A stretch of DNA of 41,220 bases from Ottowia sp. (GCA_020853585.1 JADYYQ010000038.1:1-41220), one strand, 5' to 3'. Counted from the first letter of the stretch, positions 27,241 through 36,517 are shown. Made by a program: numbers and translations. Notes: generated by a model not told the origin, from the letters alone.

Positions 27241-29387
27241 TAAAAGCGCAACTTCATGCCAGCCACCACACTACGCCCCCTATTCGGCCCCCAAATATGC
27301 GCTACATCCATCGCACCCTTTGCATCCACCCAAAGGAAGCTATCTTTTTTCGCTTGTTGATAATCAAAAATATTATTGATCCCAATATGCAGTTGTAGCC
27401 ATTTATTCCACTGGTAAGCCATGCGCATATCTACCATCCAAAAACCAGGACTCTTGTTAGGTTTTGCGGTGCCATCTAAGTTATAGCGGGGATTATCTGC
27501 ATAGTCATAAAATTTAGCCAAATTTTGCGGACCCGTGTAGGTCGCACGCACATTAATGTCCCATGGCCCTGCATCGTGGTCTACACCCAGTGTCACGCGA
27601 TAGTCAGGACGAGCGAAAAGGCTGCCTTGAAGATCATTCGCATTAAAACGATATTGATACTGTTCCATCCCAACCGTCAACGCGTCCCGCGCCGTCATCT
27701 GCCACGTCCCCACTAAATCAACACTGTTCACGGTATACGCACTTGCTGCCGGCTTTAGAAGAAACTCACCTGATCCGTCCGTATCATCAATAAATAGAGC
27801 CAAATTTTTGATCCGTGTGTGATTAAGCGAAGCGGTCACTGCTAACTGATCATTCGCATAGTTCCAAGCATAGGACAAATTATCAGACGTCTCAGCCTTA
27901 GCTTGCGAGCGATTCACCACGGCAGCAGAAAGCATTGCATGATCAAGTTCAAAAAAAGAAGTAGGTAATCGATAGCCTTGTCCAATGGCAAAGCGACTCG
28001 ACATATTGTCTGTGTGATGCCAAAGCAAATTAAGTCGCGGAGTAGTGATACCACCATAGACATTGTTATGGTCGTAGCGAATGCTAGCGTTAGCTTCTAA
28101 TCTTTGATCAAAGAAAGTACGGTACGCTTGTAGAAAAATACCCGGTGTGCGATAGACATACGCATCTGCATCAGTGCGTTCGATACCGAAAGTGGATGAG
28201 GAAGGATCTTGGCTAATAGCACGACTATGCAAATCTTCATAACGATAATTGATACCCGCCATCAGCAATGTGTTACCCAACGGCGTTTGCACAGCACTTT
28301 CAAAATAATATTGCTTTTGCCGACCAAAATAATCCGCATCGCCACCATACCAGGCATCTTGCCCGTGTTGTGCATAGCCCAACGCAAACTGTAGTTTGGT
28401 ATCGCCTATCTTTCGCTCAGCGCGCCCAACAAACTGATCACGTCGAGTAAAAACAATCTGCGCCAAGCCAAAACGTCCATCATCATAAATAGGCATTAAC
28501 CCGCCATCAGACGGATTTATCCAACTGTTTGGATTAGGTGAGCCATGGGGTCCTTGACTAAAATCAAAAGGATTACCACGAATGCTTGCTCGCACAGCAT
28601 CATAATCATTACCAAGTGGCCCGCCCATACGCTTCTCATCAACATGATCAAAGCGCGCCTTGATATTAAATCCGCCTACATTATCGAGAAATAATCCTAG
28701 GCCTAATAATGTACGGCAATAGCCCGCATACTGGGAAATGCCCGAACCAATTCCATCCGCACTGTCATGTCGCTGTGTTGTACCGTTGATCGTCATCGCC
28801 CCACCATCCAATACCTTAGCAGCATAAACAGCACCATGTCGGTATCTAAAATCACCTCCGCTCAAATCAAGTTCCCCACCATCACGAATGGGACGTTTGG
28901 TGATCAAATTAATCGTTCCCGCTAAAGATTCGGGAGCAATCAAACTTGTACCCGCGCCACGCGAAATATCAATTCGCTCGATGCCATTCACGCCAACCAT
29001 ATCTAAACCATAGGCACTTGATACTGAGGAAAAAATCGGTACCCCATCAAACAAAAAAGTGGTGAAACGACCCGGCAAATTATTTAAGGTGATATTGCGT
29101 ACATTGCACACCGAGCATTCCACCTGCACATCAATCCCTGCTCGATGTGACATCAGCTCAATTAAATTCGTTGCACCGGTTTTTTCAATTTCCTGGGCAT
29201 TAATGGTTTCTGTCTTAATGATTTCGTCACGAAGTGCACCTGGTTGCGTTGCCCTAGCCTGACCATGAGTAACCACAACAGGTAAAAGGGGCGTGGCTGA
29301 ATCAACCGTCTTTGCAACATCAACTGCTTGAGCAGAAATAGGGAAAGCACAAGCCATGAGTATGGCTTTGTGAAAGGGACATAACAT
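27240..29387 (-). CDS. TonB-dependent outer-membrane receptor, probably for metal uptake
   Basis: 715 aa from the ATG at 29387, which has AGAGGA 7 nt upstream; an in-frame start 63 nt further up lacks this. Residues 1-21 are a signal peptide (PISAQA). A TonB-box-like LPVVVTHG follows, then the plug with CSVC (C91, C94), RNITLNNLPGRFTTFLFDGVPIF and RIDISRGAGTSLIAPESLAGTINLITK, and then a 22-strand-type barrel ending in the outer-membrane terminal Phe (GMKLRF). The CxxC in the plug is unusual and could bind metal. Downstream of a Fur/Zur regulator gene and cotranscribed with a His/Cys-rich exported protein and a thioredoxin, it is most likely a zinc (or other transition-metal) receptor. The exact substrate cannot be read from sequence. 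Confidence 0.88.
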   Translation of the reverse strand: MLCPFHKAILMACAFPISAQAVDVAKTVDSATPLLPVVVTHGQARATQPGALRDEIIKTETINAQEIEKTGATNLIELMSHRAGIDVQVECSVCNVRNITLNNLPGRFTTFLFDGVPIFSSVSSAYGLDMVGVNGIERIDISRGAGTSLIAPESLAGTINLITKRPIRDGGELDLSGGDFRYRHGAVYAAKVLDGGAMTINGTTQRHDSADGIGSGISQYAGYCRTLLGLGLFLDNVGGFNIKARFDHVDEKRMGGPLGNDYDAVRASIRGNPFDFSQGPHGSPNPNSWINPSDGGLMPIYDDGRFGLAQIVFTRRDQFVGRAERKIGDTKLQFALGYAQHGQDAWYGGDADYFGRQKQYYFESAVQTPLGNTLLMAGINYRYEDLHSRAISQDPSSSTFGIERTDADAYVYRTPGIFLQAYRTFFDQRLEANASIRYDHNNVYGGITTPRLNLLWHHTDNMSSRFAIGQGYRLPTSFFELDHAMLSAAVVNRSQAKAETSDNLSYAWNYANDQLAVTASLNHTRIKNLALFIDDTDGSGEFLLKPAASAYTVNSVDLVGTWQMTARDALTVGMEQYQYRFNANDLQGSLFARPDYRVTLGVDHDAGPWDINVRATYTGPQNLAKFYDYADNPRYNLDGTAKPNKSPGFWMVDMRMAYQWNKWLQLHIGINNIFDYQQAKKDSFLWVDAKGAMDVAHIWGPNRGRSVVAGMKLRF

Positions 29388-29423
29388 GTGAAATTCCTCT
29401 GAATATAATAAATAAAGCCACTC

Positions 29424-29443
29424 CGATAAACACGTTGTTATCG
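29424..29443. promoter_or_regulatory. palindrome before the TonB receptor gene
   Basis: CGATAA...TTATCG arms (29424-29429, 29438-29443) with further partial symmetry inside, 8 of 10 positions matching, lie between the DUF2946-like stop and the receptor start. It could be an operator or an intercistronic hairpin. Confidence 0.3.
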
Positions 29444-29464
29444 CAGTCAACTCAACACAGCGAC

Positions 29465-29776
29465 TCAGAGAAAAAGAGGTGGACCTCGATTATGTGGCGC
29501 AAAAAATACCGCAACAATCACCGCGCCAAAAAATGACCCCATCCATGCGGAAGACAAATGCTCAAGCAAATACGGCGTGATACAACCGGCCATCGCCGCA
29601 ATATCAACATGCGCAAAAGCAAGACAAAGCGCACATAGCGGCGTATCTACATGCCGTTTTTCGCTCTGCGTATTCGTTTCAGTGGGCGCATGGTGGCTTA
29701 AGGTGTGCGACAACGCACCTTGTTGGGCAAGCAACAACAATAGGGAAAGAAAAATGCGCCAGAAAATTCGGCTCAT
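29465..29776 (-). CDS. DUF2946-like small His/Cys-rich exported protein
   Basis: 103 aa from the ATG at 29776, chosen because a GGAGGGGG run lies just upstream. The N-terminus is a basic-hydrophobic export signal or anchor (residues about 5-20). A metal-ligand-rich stretch follows: H24, H28, H29, H42, then C48, C51 and H56 in CALCLAFAH. A second hydrophobic segment lies near 80-95 (FFGAVIVAVFF). DUF2946-type proteins with this Cys-x-x-Cys plus His layout are often found beside metal TonB receptors. A periplasmic metal chaperone or accessory role is inferred; no biochemical function is established. It lies 78 nt before the receptor gene. Confidence 0.7.
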   Translation of the reverse strand: MSRIFWRIFLSLLLLLAQQGALSHTLSHHAPTETNTQSEKRHVDTPLCALCLAFAHVDIAAMAGCITPYLLEHLSSAWMGSFFGAVIVAVFFAPHNRGPPLFL

Positions 29777-29858
29777 CGCCCCCTCCCTTGGCCTGTCTTG
29801 GGTGTGCCATTGCATACTCCATCTACCACCATAACAATCTTATTCATTAAACAAATCT

Positions 29859-29881
29859 CAGCGGCTTGCACACCCCCGCTG
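29859..29881. terminator. hairpin between the Fur-family gene and the DUF2946-like gene
   Basis: CAGCGG (29859-29864) pairs with CCGCTG (29876-29881) over an 11-nt loop, in the 143-nt gap of the minus-strand gene series. On the minus strand AGATTTGTTT follows, a poor T-tract. It may attenuate read-through from the regulator gene. Confidence 0.35.
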
Positions 29882-29919
29882 CAAAAAATATATACGCTAA
29901 TAAATAACCTCTGCGCAAC

Positions 29920-30351
29920 TTATACACACCCGGCACATAAGCCTTTCACAGTCCATTCTATTTCTAGGCCTTGGTACCCTTTAGGTAAAGGAGGGATTTT
30001 TTTCACTGCCGGCACATCATGCAAGCAAACCACCTTGGCACAATGATTACATTTGAAATGGGCATGTTGATGTTGTTCCACATCGTTGATTTGAAATCGC
30101 CAAGCACGATCAACGCTCGCCATTTTATAAACCAACCCCGCCTCCACCAAAAAATCTAAAGCTCTGTATAAGGTCACACGGTCTAAGCGAATGTCCATAC
30201 GCAAATTTAATGCGATCTCGATTTGGTGATGCGTAACAGCACTTTTTTGCGCCAGCAAAAAAGCCAATACCTCCTTACGGGTGGGTGTTACGCGCGCGCC
30301 TATCTTGTTTAGATAAATTTCGGCTTGATCAGGAAAGTAATGTTCACTCAT
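29920..30351 (-). CDS. Fur-family metalloregulator, probably Zur
   Basis: A 143-aa Fur-superfamily repressor. The winged-helix half holds the recognition region DRVTLYRALDFLVEAGL (57-73). The metal half has HQHAH (94-98) followed by the structural-zinc cysteines CNHC (101-104) and CAGC (139-142). Its neighbours (zinc-type receptor, His/Cys-rich exported protein, thioredoxin) make Zur the best choice over Fur or PerR. A palindrome that could be its own operator lies 13 nt upstream of the start. The ATG has no clear Shine-Dalgarno, but it begins the expected SEHYFPDQAE N-terminus. Confidence 0.85.
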   Translation of the reverse strand: MSEHYFPDQAEIYLNKIGARVTPTRKEVLAFLLAQKSAVTHHQIEIALNLRMDIRLDRVTLYRALDFLVEAGLVYKMASVDRAWRFQINDVEQHQHAHFKCNHCAKVVCLHDVPAVKKIPPLPKGYQGLEIEWTVKGLCAGCV

Positions 30352-30702
30352 AGTCGGGCATTGTAATGCAACATAGTTGCATTTTGCAAAAAATTAAGCG
30401 CCCATCATCATGTGATTGCCAATTTGGAGAGTTAAGCAGCTCATTTTTTATTTCTACGGTTTCTACATCGCTGCCTGTCCCCTCACTTTATCTACTGAGG
30501 GCAGCCATCATAAAAACGCTGCGGGTTAAAAAATCTTGCCAGCGCATGTTTTTTAAACACACCTGGAGTAAGGAAAAAGGCAAAACACCCATAAAAAACA
30601 TTTTTAAGAATATCCTCGTTTATTTGAAATAAATATTCCCATCAATAAGAGCACGATTACAATAGCGCTGCGCAGAAAATCTGCCCAATCTTCTTTCTAC
30701 CC
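30352..30702. other. divergent region between the Zur-like gene and ubiJ
   Basis: 351 nt holding both promoters. The part next to the regulator has the operator-like palindrome listed separately. The rest is A+T-rich; a plus frame at 30366-30632 has no recognisable product and is dismissed. Confidence 0.5.
30365..30383. promoter_or_regulatory. palindromic operator candidate (Zur box-like)
   Basis: AATGCAA (30365-30371) and TTGCATT (30377-30383) form a perfect 7-bp inverted repeat with a 5-nt CATAG spacer, 13 nt before the Fur-family start codon. The TGCAAC/GTTGCA-type symmetry is what I recall for Zur sites in Burkholderiales. This would give autorepression in zinc-replete cells. Confidence 0.55.
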
Positions 30703-31269
30703 ATGCGCTTAACTCAGACCATCCTTGTTGTGCTCAACCATTTGCTCCAGCATGAAGCGTGGGCACGCGATCAGCTACGCCCCTACACGGGCCAGGCTAT
30801 CTGCTGCAGATTACCACGGGGCACGCTTACCGTCGCTGTGAATGATAAGGGGCTACTTTGTCTTGCCCAAGATGAGCCGGTCATCGTGGCATTTGATATT
30901 CCCATCGCTGCTGTACACGCTTTTTTGGTCGGTGGCAAAACACAGGCGCTCAAATTAGTACATATCGAAGGCGATGCACAATGTGCTGCCACTTTGTCTT
31001 TGTTATTAGAACAAGTGCGCTGGGAAGCCGAAGAAGATGTAGCAAAAATAGTGGGCGCAGCGCCCGCGCACCAGCTGATGCAAGGTATCAGACAACTGCG
31101 TGACGCACTTAAGCAAATCCATCACACTGCCACAGCCAACCTAGTGGAATATCTTGTATACGAACAGCCAACACTGGTCTCGCAACTTGATCAAACTTCT
31201 TTTACAGAACAAATAAGCACCTTACGCGATGATCTCGCCCGTTTGGAAAAACGTATCGCGCGACTATGA
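30703..31269 (+). CDS. ubiJ: UbiJ, ubiquinone biosynthesis accessory factor (SCP2 domain)
   Basis: A 188-aa protein with an N-terminal SCP2 lipid-binding domain (about 10-100) and a C-terminal helical part ending in a coiled coil (LRDDLARLEKRIARL). UbiJ organises the Ubi hydroxylase/methylase metabolon, holding octaprenyl intermediates. EEDVAKIVGAAPAHQLMQG is typical of the family. It is followed 127 nt later by ubiB on the same strand, the usual order (ubiE-ubiJ-ubiB), but ubiE is absent here. There is no clear ribosome binding site before the ATG. Confidence 0.9.
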   Translation: MRLTQTILVVLNHLLQHEAWARDQLRPYTGQAICCRLPRGTLTVAVNDKGLLCLAQDEPVIVAFDIPIAAVHAFLVGGKTQALKLVHIEGDAQCAATLSLLLEQVRWEAEEDVAKIVGAAPAHQLMQGIRQLRDALKQIHHTATANLVEYLVYEQPTLVSQLDQTSFTEQISTLRDDLARLEKRIARL

Positions 31270-31396
31270 TGACATCTTATTTTTACGCACAGTTCAGTAA
31301 CATAATGCAGTGCACACCGTTTGCTACACACAAAAACACGCCTTGTGTTGGCAGTGTTTTCCCCGCTTCGCACCCTATTCTCAACGTAATGTGGCA

Positions 31397-32974
31397 ATGA
31401 GACGACTACAGCGCTTTTCGCAAATTATTTTCACCTGCTTAGCGTTTGGACTACTCACGCTGGTTGTACAAACAGGCGTGTTTGGCTGGTTTGCACGACA
31501 TACCTACTGGCGTGGACGAGATGCACGACCAGGCGTGAGATTACGTTTAGCACTTGAGAAACTAGGTCCCATTTTCGTGAAATTTGGGCAAGTGTTATCG
31601 ACGCGACGGGACTTACTGCCGACTGATATCGCTGATGAGTTAGCACGCTTACAAGACCAGGTACCGCCATTTGCTACTGAAGAGGCCATTGCCCGCATTG
31701 AAGCCGCATTAGGTCAGACTATTCATCAAGTATTCTCTTCATTTGACACCATACCCATAGCCAGCGCCTCTATTGCTCAAGTCCACCTTGCCACCCTCAG
31801 AGGCCTCGCTCATCAACCCAACACGATAGGGCGTGAAGTCGCGGTCAAAGTATTGCGCCCGCATATGGTCACGATGATTGAACGCGATTTAGCCTTGTTA
31901 CGTACCTTAGCGCATTGGGTGGAGTTGTTTTCTGCTGATGGCCGTCGACTTAAGCCACGCGCGGTTGTAGCAGAATTCGATACCTATTTGCATGATGAGC
32001 TTGATTTAATTCGTGAAGCTGCCAATGCCAGTCAATTGCGCCGTAATTTTTCACAAGACCCGATGCTATGCGTCCCCGAAATTTTTTGGGATTGGTGTCG
32101 TCGCGATGTCATGGTTATGGAACGCATGCACGGCATACCCATCTCACGCACCGATACCCTTAAAGCAGCAGGCGTTGACCTTGCCGCTTTAGCACGAACC
32201 GGCGTAGAAATATTTTTTACGCAAGTATTTCGCGACGGTTTTTTTCACGCGGATATGCACCCCGGTAATATTCTCGTCAGCGTACAACCCTCAACGCTCG
32301 GACACTATATTGCCCTTGATTTTGGTATTGTGGGCGCTTTATCTGAATTCGATAAAAATTATTTAGCACAAAATTTTCTCGCTTTTTTCAATCGCGATTA
32401 TCATCGCGTCGCGCTTTTGCATATTGAGTCGGGCTGGGTACCGCACGACACGCGCGTAGAAGCGTTAGAAGGGGCGGTACGTGCTGTATGTGAGCCTTAT
32501 TTTGATCGTCCCCTAAAAGATATTTCACTTGGTTTAGTGCTTATGCGTTTATTTCAAACTTCCCGTCGTTTTAATGTTGAGATCCAGCCACAGCTGGTCT
32601 TATTACAAAAAACGCTTCTCAATATTGAAGGGCTGGGACGTCAGCTTGATCCTGAGCTTGATCTCTGGGCCACAGCGCAGCCCTTTTTAGCGCGCTGGGT
32701 TAAACAACAGCTCGGATGGCGTGGCTTTACAGCGCGTCTAAAAGACGAAGCCTCACATTGGGCGCAGCTATTACCGCAAATGCCACGCCTAGCCACACAA
32801 TATTTACAACATGGCATTGCGCAGCGATCCGATCAGCAGCAACTATTATTGCAACAGCTTCTGGTCGCACAACAACGCAGTCATCGTTTAATGGTAGGTT
32901 TACTCGCACTACTAAGTCTAGGCTGCGTCACACTTGCCTGGCTCGTACTGCGCCATACTCCTTCTTTTTTCTAA
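31397..32974 (+). CDS. ubiB: UbiB, ubiquinone biosynthesis protein-kinase-like ATPase
   Basis: 525 aa from the ATG at 31397, which gives the normal MRRLQRF N-terminus and length; an in-frame GTG 87 nt earlier is unlikely. UbiB is an ABC1/ADCK-type atypical kinase that supports coenzyme Q synthesis at the inner membrane. Seen: the KxGQ signature KFGQ (62-65) with STRRDLLP, the Ala-rich nucleotide loop [17 protein letters not shown] (284-291) and the metal-binding DFG (308-310). The C-terminus ends in the expected membrane anchor ([21 protein letters not shown]). The sodium:solute symporter gene starts 29 nt after the stop. Confidence 0.95.
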   Translation: MRRLQRFSQIIFTCLAFGLLTLVVQTGVFGWFARHTYWRGRDARPGVRLRLALEKLGPIFVKFGQVLSTRRDLLPTDIADELARLQDQVPPFATEEAIARIEAALGQTIHQVFSSFDTIPIASASIAQVHLATLRGLAHQPNTIGREVAVKVLRPHMVTMIERDLALLRTLAHWVELFSADGRRLKPRAVVAEFDTYLHDELDLIREAANASQLRRNFSQDPMLCVPEIFWDWCRRDVMVMERMHGIPISRTDTLKAAGVDLAALARTGVEIFFTQVFRDGFFHADMHPGNILVSVQPSTLGHYIALDFGIVGALSEFDKNYLAQNFLAFFNRDYHRVALLHIESGWVPHDTRVEALEGAVRAVCEPYFDRPLKDISLGLVLMRLFQTSRRFNVEIQPQLVLLQKTLLNIEGLGRQLDPELDLWATAQPFLARWVKQQLGWRGFTARLKDEASHWAQLLPQMPRLATQYLQHGIAQRSDQQQLLLQQLLVAQQRSHRLMVGLLALLSLGCVTLAWLVLRHTPSFF

Positions 32975-33003
32975 TCATGGCTTGGTACGCAGGAGAGTAA
33001 GTC

Positions 33004-34416
33004 ATGCTGATTTGGTTTGTCATTGCCTATTGGCTCGTATCCATCGCTATCGGTTTGTGGGCCGGGATGAGAGTCCATAACACCACCGATTTTGTCGCCG
33101 CAGGCCGACAACTTCCGCTTTATATCGTAACGGCCACCGTCTTCGCAACATGGTTCGGCTCAGAAGCCGTACTCGGTATTCCCGCGACATTTCTGCAAGA
33201 GGGCTTAGGCGGTATTGTGGCCGATCCTTTTGGCTCTTCTATGTGCTTAGTATTAGTCGGACTTTTTTTTGCTAGACCGCTTTATCGTAAAAAAATGCTG
33301 ACCATTGGCGACTTTTATCGGCAAAAATACGGTCGCACAGTCGAAGTACTCGTCACCCTGTGTATTGTTGTTTCTTATCTAGGGTGGGTAGCCGCGCAAA
33401 TTAAAGCACTCGGCCTGGTGTTTAACGTGTTATCCAATGATGCCATCTCCCAGCAAATGGGCATGTTGCTGGGCGCATCAAGCGTGCTGATCTACACGCT
33501 CTTTGGGGGCATGTGGTCCGTTGCCATCACCGATTTTATCCAAATGATCATCGTGGTTTTAGGCATGCTCTATATCGGCTGGGAAGTCAGCGGCTTAACC
33601 GGCGGTGTCGCTACCGTTATCAATCACGCTTACTTGTCGGGTAAATTTGCTTTTTGGCCAGAGTGGAGTTTTGCCGGTGTGATAGGTTTTTTCGCCGCTT
33701 GGATAACTATGATGCTGGGCTCCATCCCTCAACAAGATGTATTTCAACGCGTCACCGCCTCCAATAATGAAAACACCGCGGTACGCGCATCTATATTAGG
33801 AGGCATCCTCTACTTTATTTTTGCTTTTATCCCCATTTTTTTGGCTTACTCCGCCACACTCATCGATCCTAATATGGTGAAAGCCTTAAGCCAAAAAGAT
33901 TCACAACTGATTTTGCCTACGCTCATCCTCAATCACGCGCCTTTATTTGCGCAAGTTATTTTCTTTGGCGCCTTGCTATCTGCCATTAAAAGCTGCACCT
34001 CCGCCACCTTACTCGCCCCTTCCGTTAGCTTTGCCGAAAATATCGTGCGCGGATTTTTTCGCCATCTCACCGATGCTCAACTACTGCGCGTTATGCGCGT
34101 TGTCGTCCTTTGTTTTACAGTGCTGGTTACTTTATTTGCCATGAACTCTACCCTCTCCATTTTCCGCATGGTTGAAAGTGCTTACAAAGTCACCTTGGTC
34201 GCGGCATTTATACCCTTGGCTTTTGGTATTTACTGGCAACGCGCCAATGCCTTAGGTGGCTTGTTATCAGTCACATTTGGCCTCATGGCTTGGGTATCAA
34301 GTGAGATTCTTGCCCCCACGGCCATCGTCCCCCCCCAACTCGCGGGATTGCTCGCGAGTCTAGCGGGCATGCTCTTAGGTGGCTTAGTCCCCCGCGCTGC
34401 ACTACAGCGCGCCTAA
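33004..34416 (+). CDS. sodium:solute symporter (SSS family)
   Basis: A 470-aa inner-membrane transporter with about 13 hydrophobic segments and the SSS-family pattern: GMRVHNTTDFVAAGRQLPLY, then TWFGSEAVLGIPATFL, later GGMWSVAITDFIQ and MLGSIPQQDVFQRV, the SSS signature region. It would use the sodium gradient to import a small solute. The substrate cannot be told; the sequence is not obviously PutP, PanF or ActP. The start has AGGAG about 10 nt upstream, 29 nt after ubiB, so it may be cotranscribed. Its presence between ubiB and fmdB differs from the order I recall in free-living Burkholderia. Confidence 0.9.
   Translation: MLIWFVIAYWLVSIAIGLWAGMRVHNTTDFVAAGRQLPLYIVTATVFATWFGSEAVLGIPATFLQEGLGGIVADPFGSSMCLVLVGLFFARPLYRKKMLTIGDFYRQKYGRTVEVLVTLCIVVSYLGWVAAQIKALGLVFNVLSNDAISQQMGMLLGASSVLIYTLFGGMWSVAITDFIQMIIVVLGMLYIGWEVSGLTGGVATVINHAYLSGKFAFWPEWSFAGVIGFFAAWITMMLGSIPQQDVFQRVTASNNENTAVRASILGGILYFIFAFIPIFLAYSATLIDPNMVKALSQKDSQLILPTLILNHAPLFAQVIFFGALLSAIKSCTSATLLAPSVSFAENIVRGFFRHLTDAQLLRVMRVVVLCFTVLVTLFAMNSTLSIFRMVESAYKVTLVAAFIPLAFGIYWQRANALGGLLSVTFGLMAWVSSEILAPTAIVPPQLAGLLASLAGMLLGGLVPRAALQRA
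34393..34411 (+). terminator. GC-rich hairpin at the end of the symporter gene
   Basis: CGCGCTG (34393-34399) pairs with CAGCGCG (34405-34411) over a 5-nt loop, inside the last codons. A T7 run occurs only about 20 nt later (34431-34437), so intrinsic termination is possible but weak. Confidence 0.35.
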
Positions 34417-35058
34417 CATGCCTCATATCATTTTTTTGGGGGCTCCCGGCTCTCAAGAATCGTATATCGCAATAGCAAATAGGTAAAAGATAAAGCAAGC
34501 GCAATATCGCAATCCACAGTGCCAAATAGCGTAGACATAAATAAATGTATAACGCTGCGCTGCTTATACCCTCCGTTTGTCATGGTTTTATAAAGCAGGT
34601 AAGCAGCGCACATCATCAGGCAAAAGTCGTTTTTTGCGCCCCAAAAAGACAGATAAACGCGTTATATCACCTTCCTTTAAAGACCTCCCCTACACCCTTT
34701 CGCGAACGCATCAAGATCTAGGCTGCCTCCCGGCTCGCAGAAAGCCGGATGTACACAAGCATTTCGAGTACTGCCCAACACAGAGATTGGAGGGTGCAAT
34801 CAGTTATGCAGGAACCTCTTTTAAGGAAAAAAACCGGTTGCATAAGCAGAAATCTCACAAGCAATATAGCCAAATATCATGAGCGTGTAATTATGCGAAA
34901 AAAGTGGCAAATTTGCGAAGACCGAACTAACCCGAAGCATAGACTGCTATACAAGTTTTCTTAGACCGCATTGCATTGGAGATTCTACGAGTCACTAATC
35001 CGCAATGGGTTTTGGGATAAAACTTAAAAATAAATTTTTTAATTTTTAGGGGTAAGCA
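34417..35058. other. 642-nt non-coding region before the second effector-like gene
   Basis: No convincing gene. A plus frame (34577-34882) starts at TTG without a ribosome binding site; a minus frame (34428-34616) is hydrophobic in part but also unsupported. The last 150 nt are strongly A+T-rich (including AATAAATTTTTTAATTTTT just upstream of the next gene's ribosome binding site) and probably contain its promoter and leader. Confidence 0.5.
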
Positions 35059-36459
35059 ATGGATAAGGTACCAGCATTTAGTAGTGTTGATCAAATTAAA
35101 AATAGTTCAGCTGCACTTAATGAAATAAAACAAGCCGGTAGATTTTCGGTGAAAAATCGCGATTACGCTGTCGTTGAATCTGACAATGGCACGCGCTTTG
35201 CACCAGTCGGAAAAAGTTTTGTTGCGAACTTACGTAATTTTTTTCAAAAAGATAGCATTATTAAGAACGTACGCAATAATTTCAGCTTATCTGCCTTATT
35301 TGGAAAAATACGCAGCGTGTCTAGCAAATCGGAAACCAAGCAACTTAACAAAATTCTTGTAGCCGAATCCGTAAAAGGCAATATAGATAAAACAGCAGTC
35401 AGCTCGTCTACGCCCGTTAGCCGTCCTCCTGTCGTCGAATTAAGTGGCAAACCTCCTCTTATCTTCAAAAACAAAGCGGCGTTGAATGATTATGTAAATG
35501 CAGATAACGGCATCCACAGAGAGGAAAGAAAAAAAGACATCGCAGGGCGTCTTATCCAGATTGGGTATGATAATGACAAACTGCGTAGTGGTCATAATTT
35601 AGCTTACGGTAAAAAAGAAAGTCGTATCCCTAATTTTATTAGAGACTTTTTTAGCCGCATCAAAAATGGTTCAACTGAATCATTGAGCAATCAAATAAAA
35701 AATTCTATGGACGATAAATTCTTAGATCGTACCCAAAGAAATGCGGTTCCCTTGATTAACCAACGTTTAGCCGTCAAACCTACCCTAGTGACCGAGCAAG
35801 ATGTCATTAAAGCGTTTATCACAGATGATATCGTTGGTGATACAGGTAGTGTTAAATCGGGCCTTAGAAAAATCGCATTAAGCTCGGAAAATAGCGCCTT
35901 AAATGATCTGATCTTTAATAGTGACAATATTAAAGTACAGGATGAAGATATTCTCTTTGGCAATATTGATAGCCCTTATCTTAAAAATAAGATTATCCCA
36001 ATCCAAGATGACAAGTCCGCCTATGCGGCGCAAAAAGCACAAATCGCTGAATTGCTCCAACGACCAGGCACGTCATTTAGTAACTTGGGAGAATTGGTAG
36101 CATTGATCAATGAAGACAACGCAGCGAAAAAAGAGGCTGCTGATACCGCCTTCGCGATTAGTCTGCTTAACCGCACAGCCCTCACGAACGACCGTGCCGC
36201 TAAACTACTTGCAAAAACTAATCTCGAGACACGCTTAACGTTTGACCGGGATACGAAGCAATTTTTTGCAACACCACCGGTAGCAAATGAAGAAGTAGGA
36301 CTCAACAATAATTTGTTGCAACCTCTCACGACGGCCAGCAACAATACGAGTCATGCGCAGACAGTGCCTACTATTAGTATCAACAACGGCGACGCCGGGC
36401 TATTCGACAACAACGTGACAGACTTAAACGATGCCAACGACGGGAACTTTAATAACTAA
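35059..36459 (+). CDS. orphan internally duplicated protein, candidate secreted effector
   Basis: 466 aa, not recognised. Start ATG with AGGGGT about 6 nt upstream. It is soluble, rich in Asn, Lys, Asp and Ser, with no signal peptide, membrane segment or cysteine. Two segments look related: about 18-75 (AALNEIKQAGRF... RFAPVGKSFVANLRNFFQK) and about 140-217 (AALNDYVNADNG... RIPNFIRDFFSRIK), each ending in a basic amphipathic stretch. Residues about 325-410 are probably helical (QKAQIAELLQ, LGELVALINEDNAAKKEAADTA). The C-terminal 60 residues are Asn/Thr-rich and disordered. Composition is more A+T-rich than the neighbouring genes, as in acquired or effector genes. A bipartite terminator follows. 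Effector function is inferred from composition, isolation and the InvB-like chaperone in the window. Confidence 0.6.
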   Translation: MDKVPAFSSVDQIKNSSAALNEIKQAGRFSVKNRDYAVVESDNGTRFAPVGKSFVANLRNFFQKDSIIKNVRNNFSLSALFGKIRSVSSKSETKQLNKILVAESVKGNIDKTAVSSSTPVSRPPVVELSGKPPLIFKNKAALNDYVNADNGIHREERKKDIAGRLIQIGYDNDKLRSGHNLAYGKKESRIPNFIRDFFSRIKNGSTESLSNQIKNSMDDKFLDRTQRNAVPLINQRLAVKPTLVTEQDVIKAFITDDIVGDTGSVKSGLRKIALSSENSALNDLIFNSDNIKVQDEDILFGNIDSPYLKNKIIPIQDDKSAYAAQKAQIAELLQRPGTSFSNLGELVALINEDNAAKKEAADTAFAISLLNRTALTNDRAAKLLAKTNLETRLTFDRDTKQFFATPPVANEEVGLNNNLLQPLTTASNNTSHAQTVPTISINNGDAGLFDNNVTDLNDANDGNFNN

Positions 36460-36517
36460 GCAATACCGTCATCGCAATGTAGTTAATAACGGCAGTCAGT
36501 CTATGCCGCATTAGAAA

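Noticed and set aside
34428-34616. Minus-strand frame with a hydrophobic stretch
   Set aside because: No ribosome binding site, and the hydrophobic run can arise by chance in this A+T-rich spacer.
34577-34882. Plus-strand frame of about 100 codons before the second effector-like gene
   Set aside because: It starts at TTG without a ribosome binding site and has a basic, low-information composition unlike a known family.
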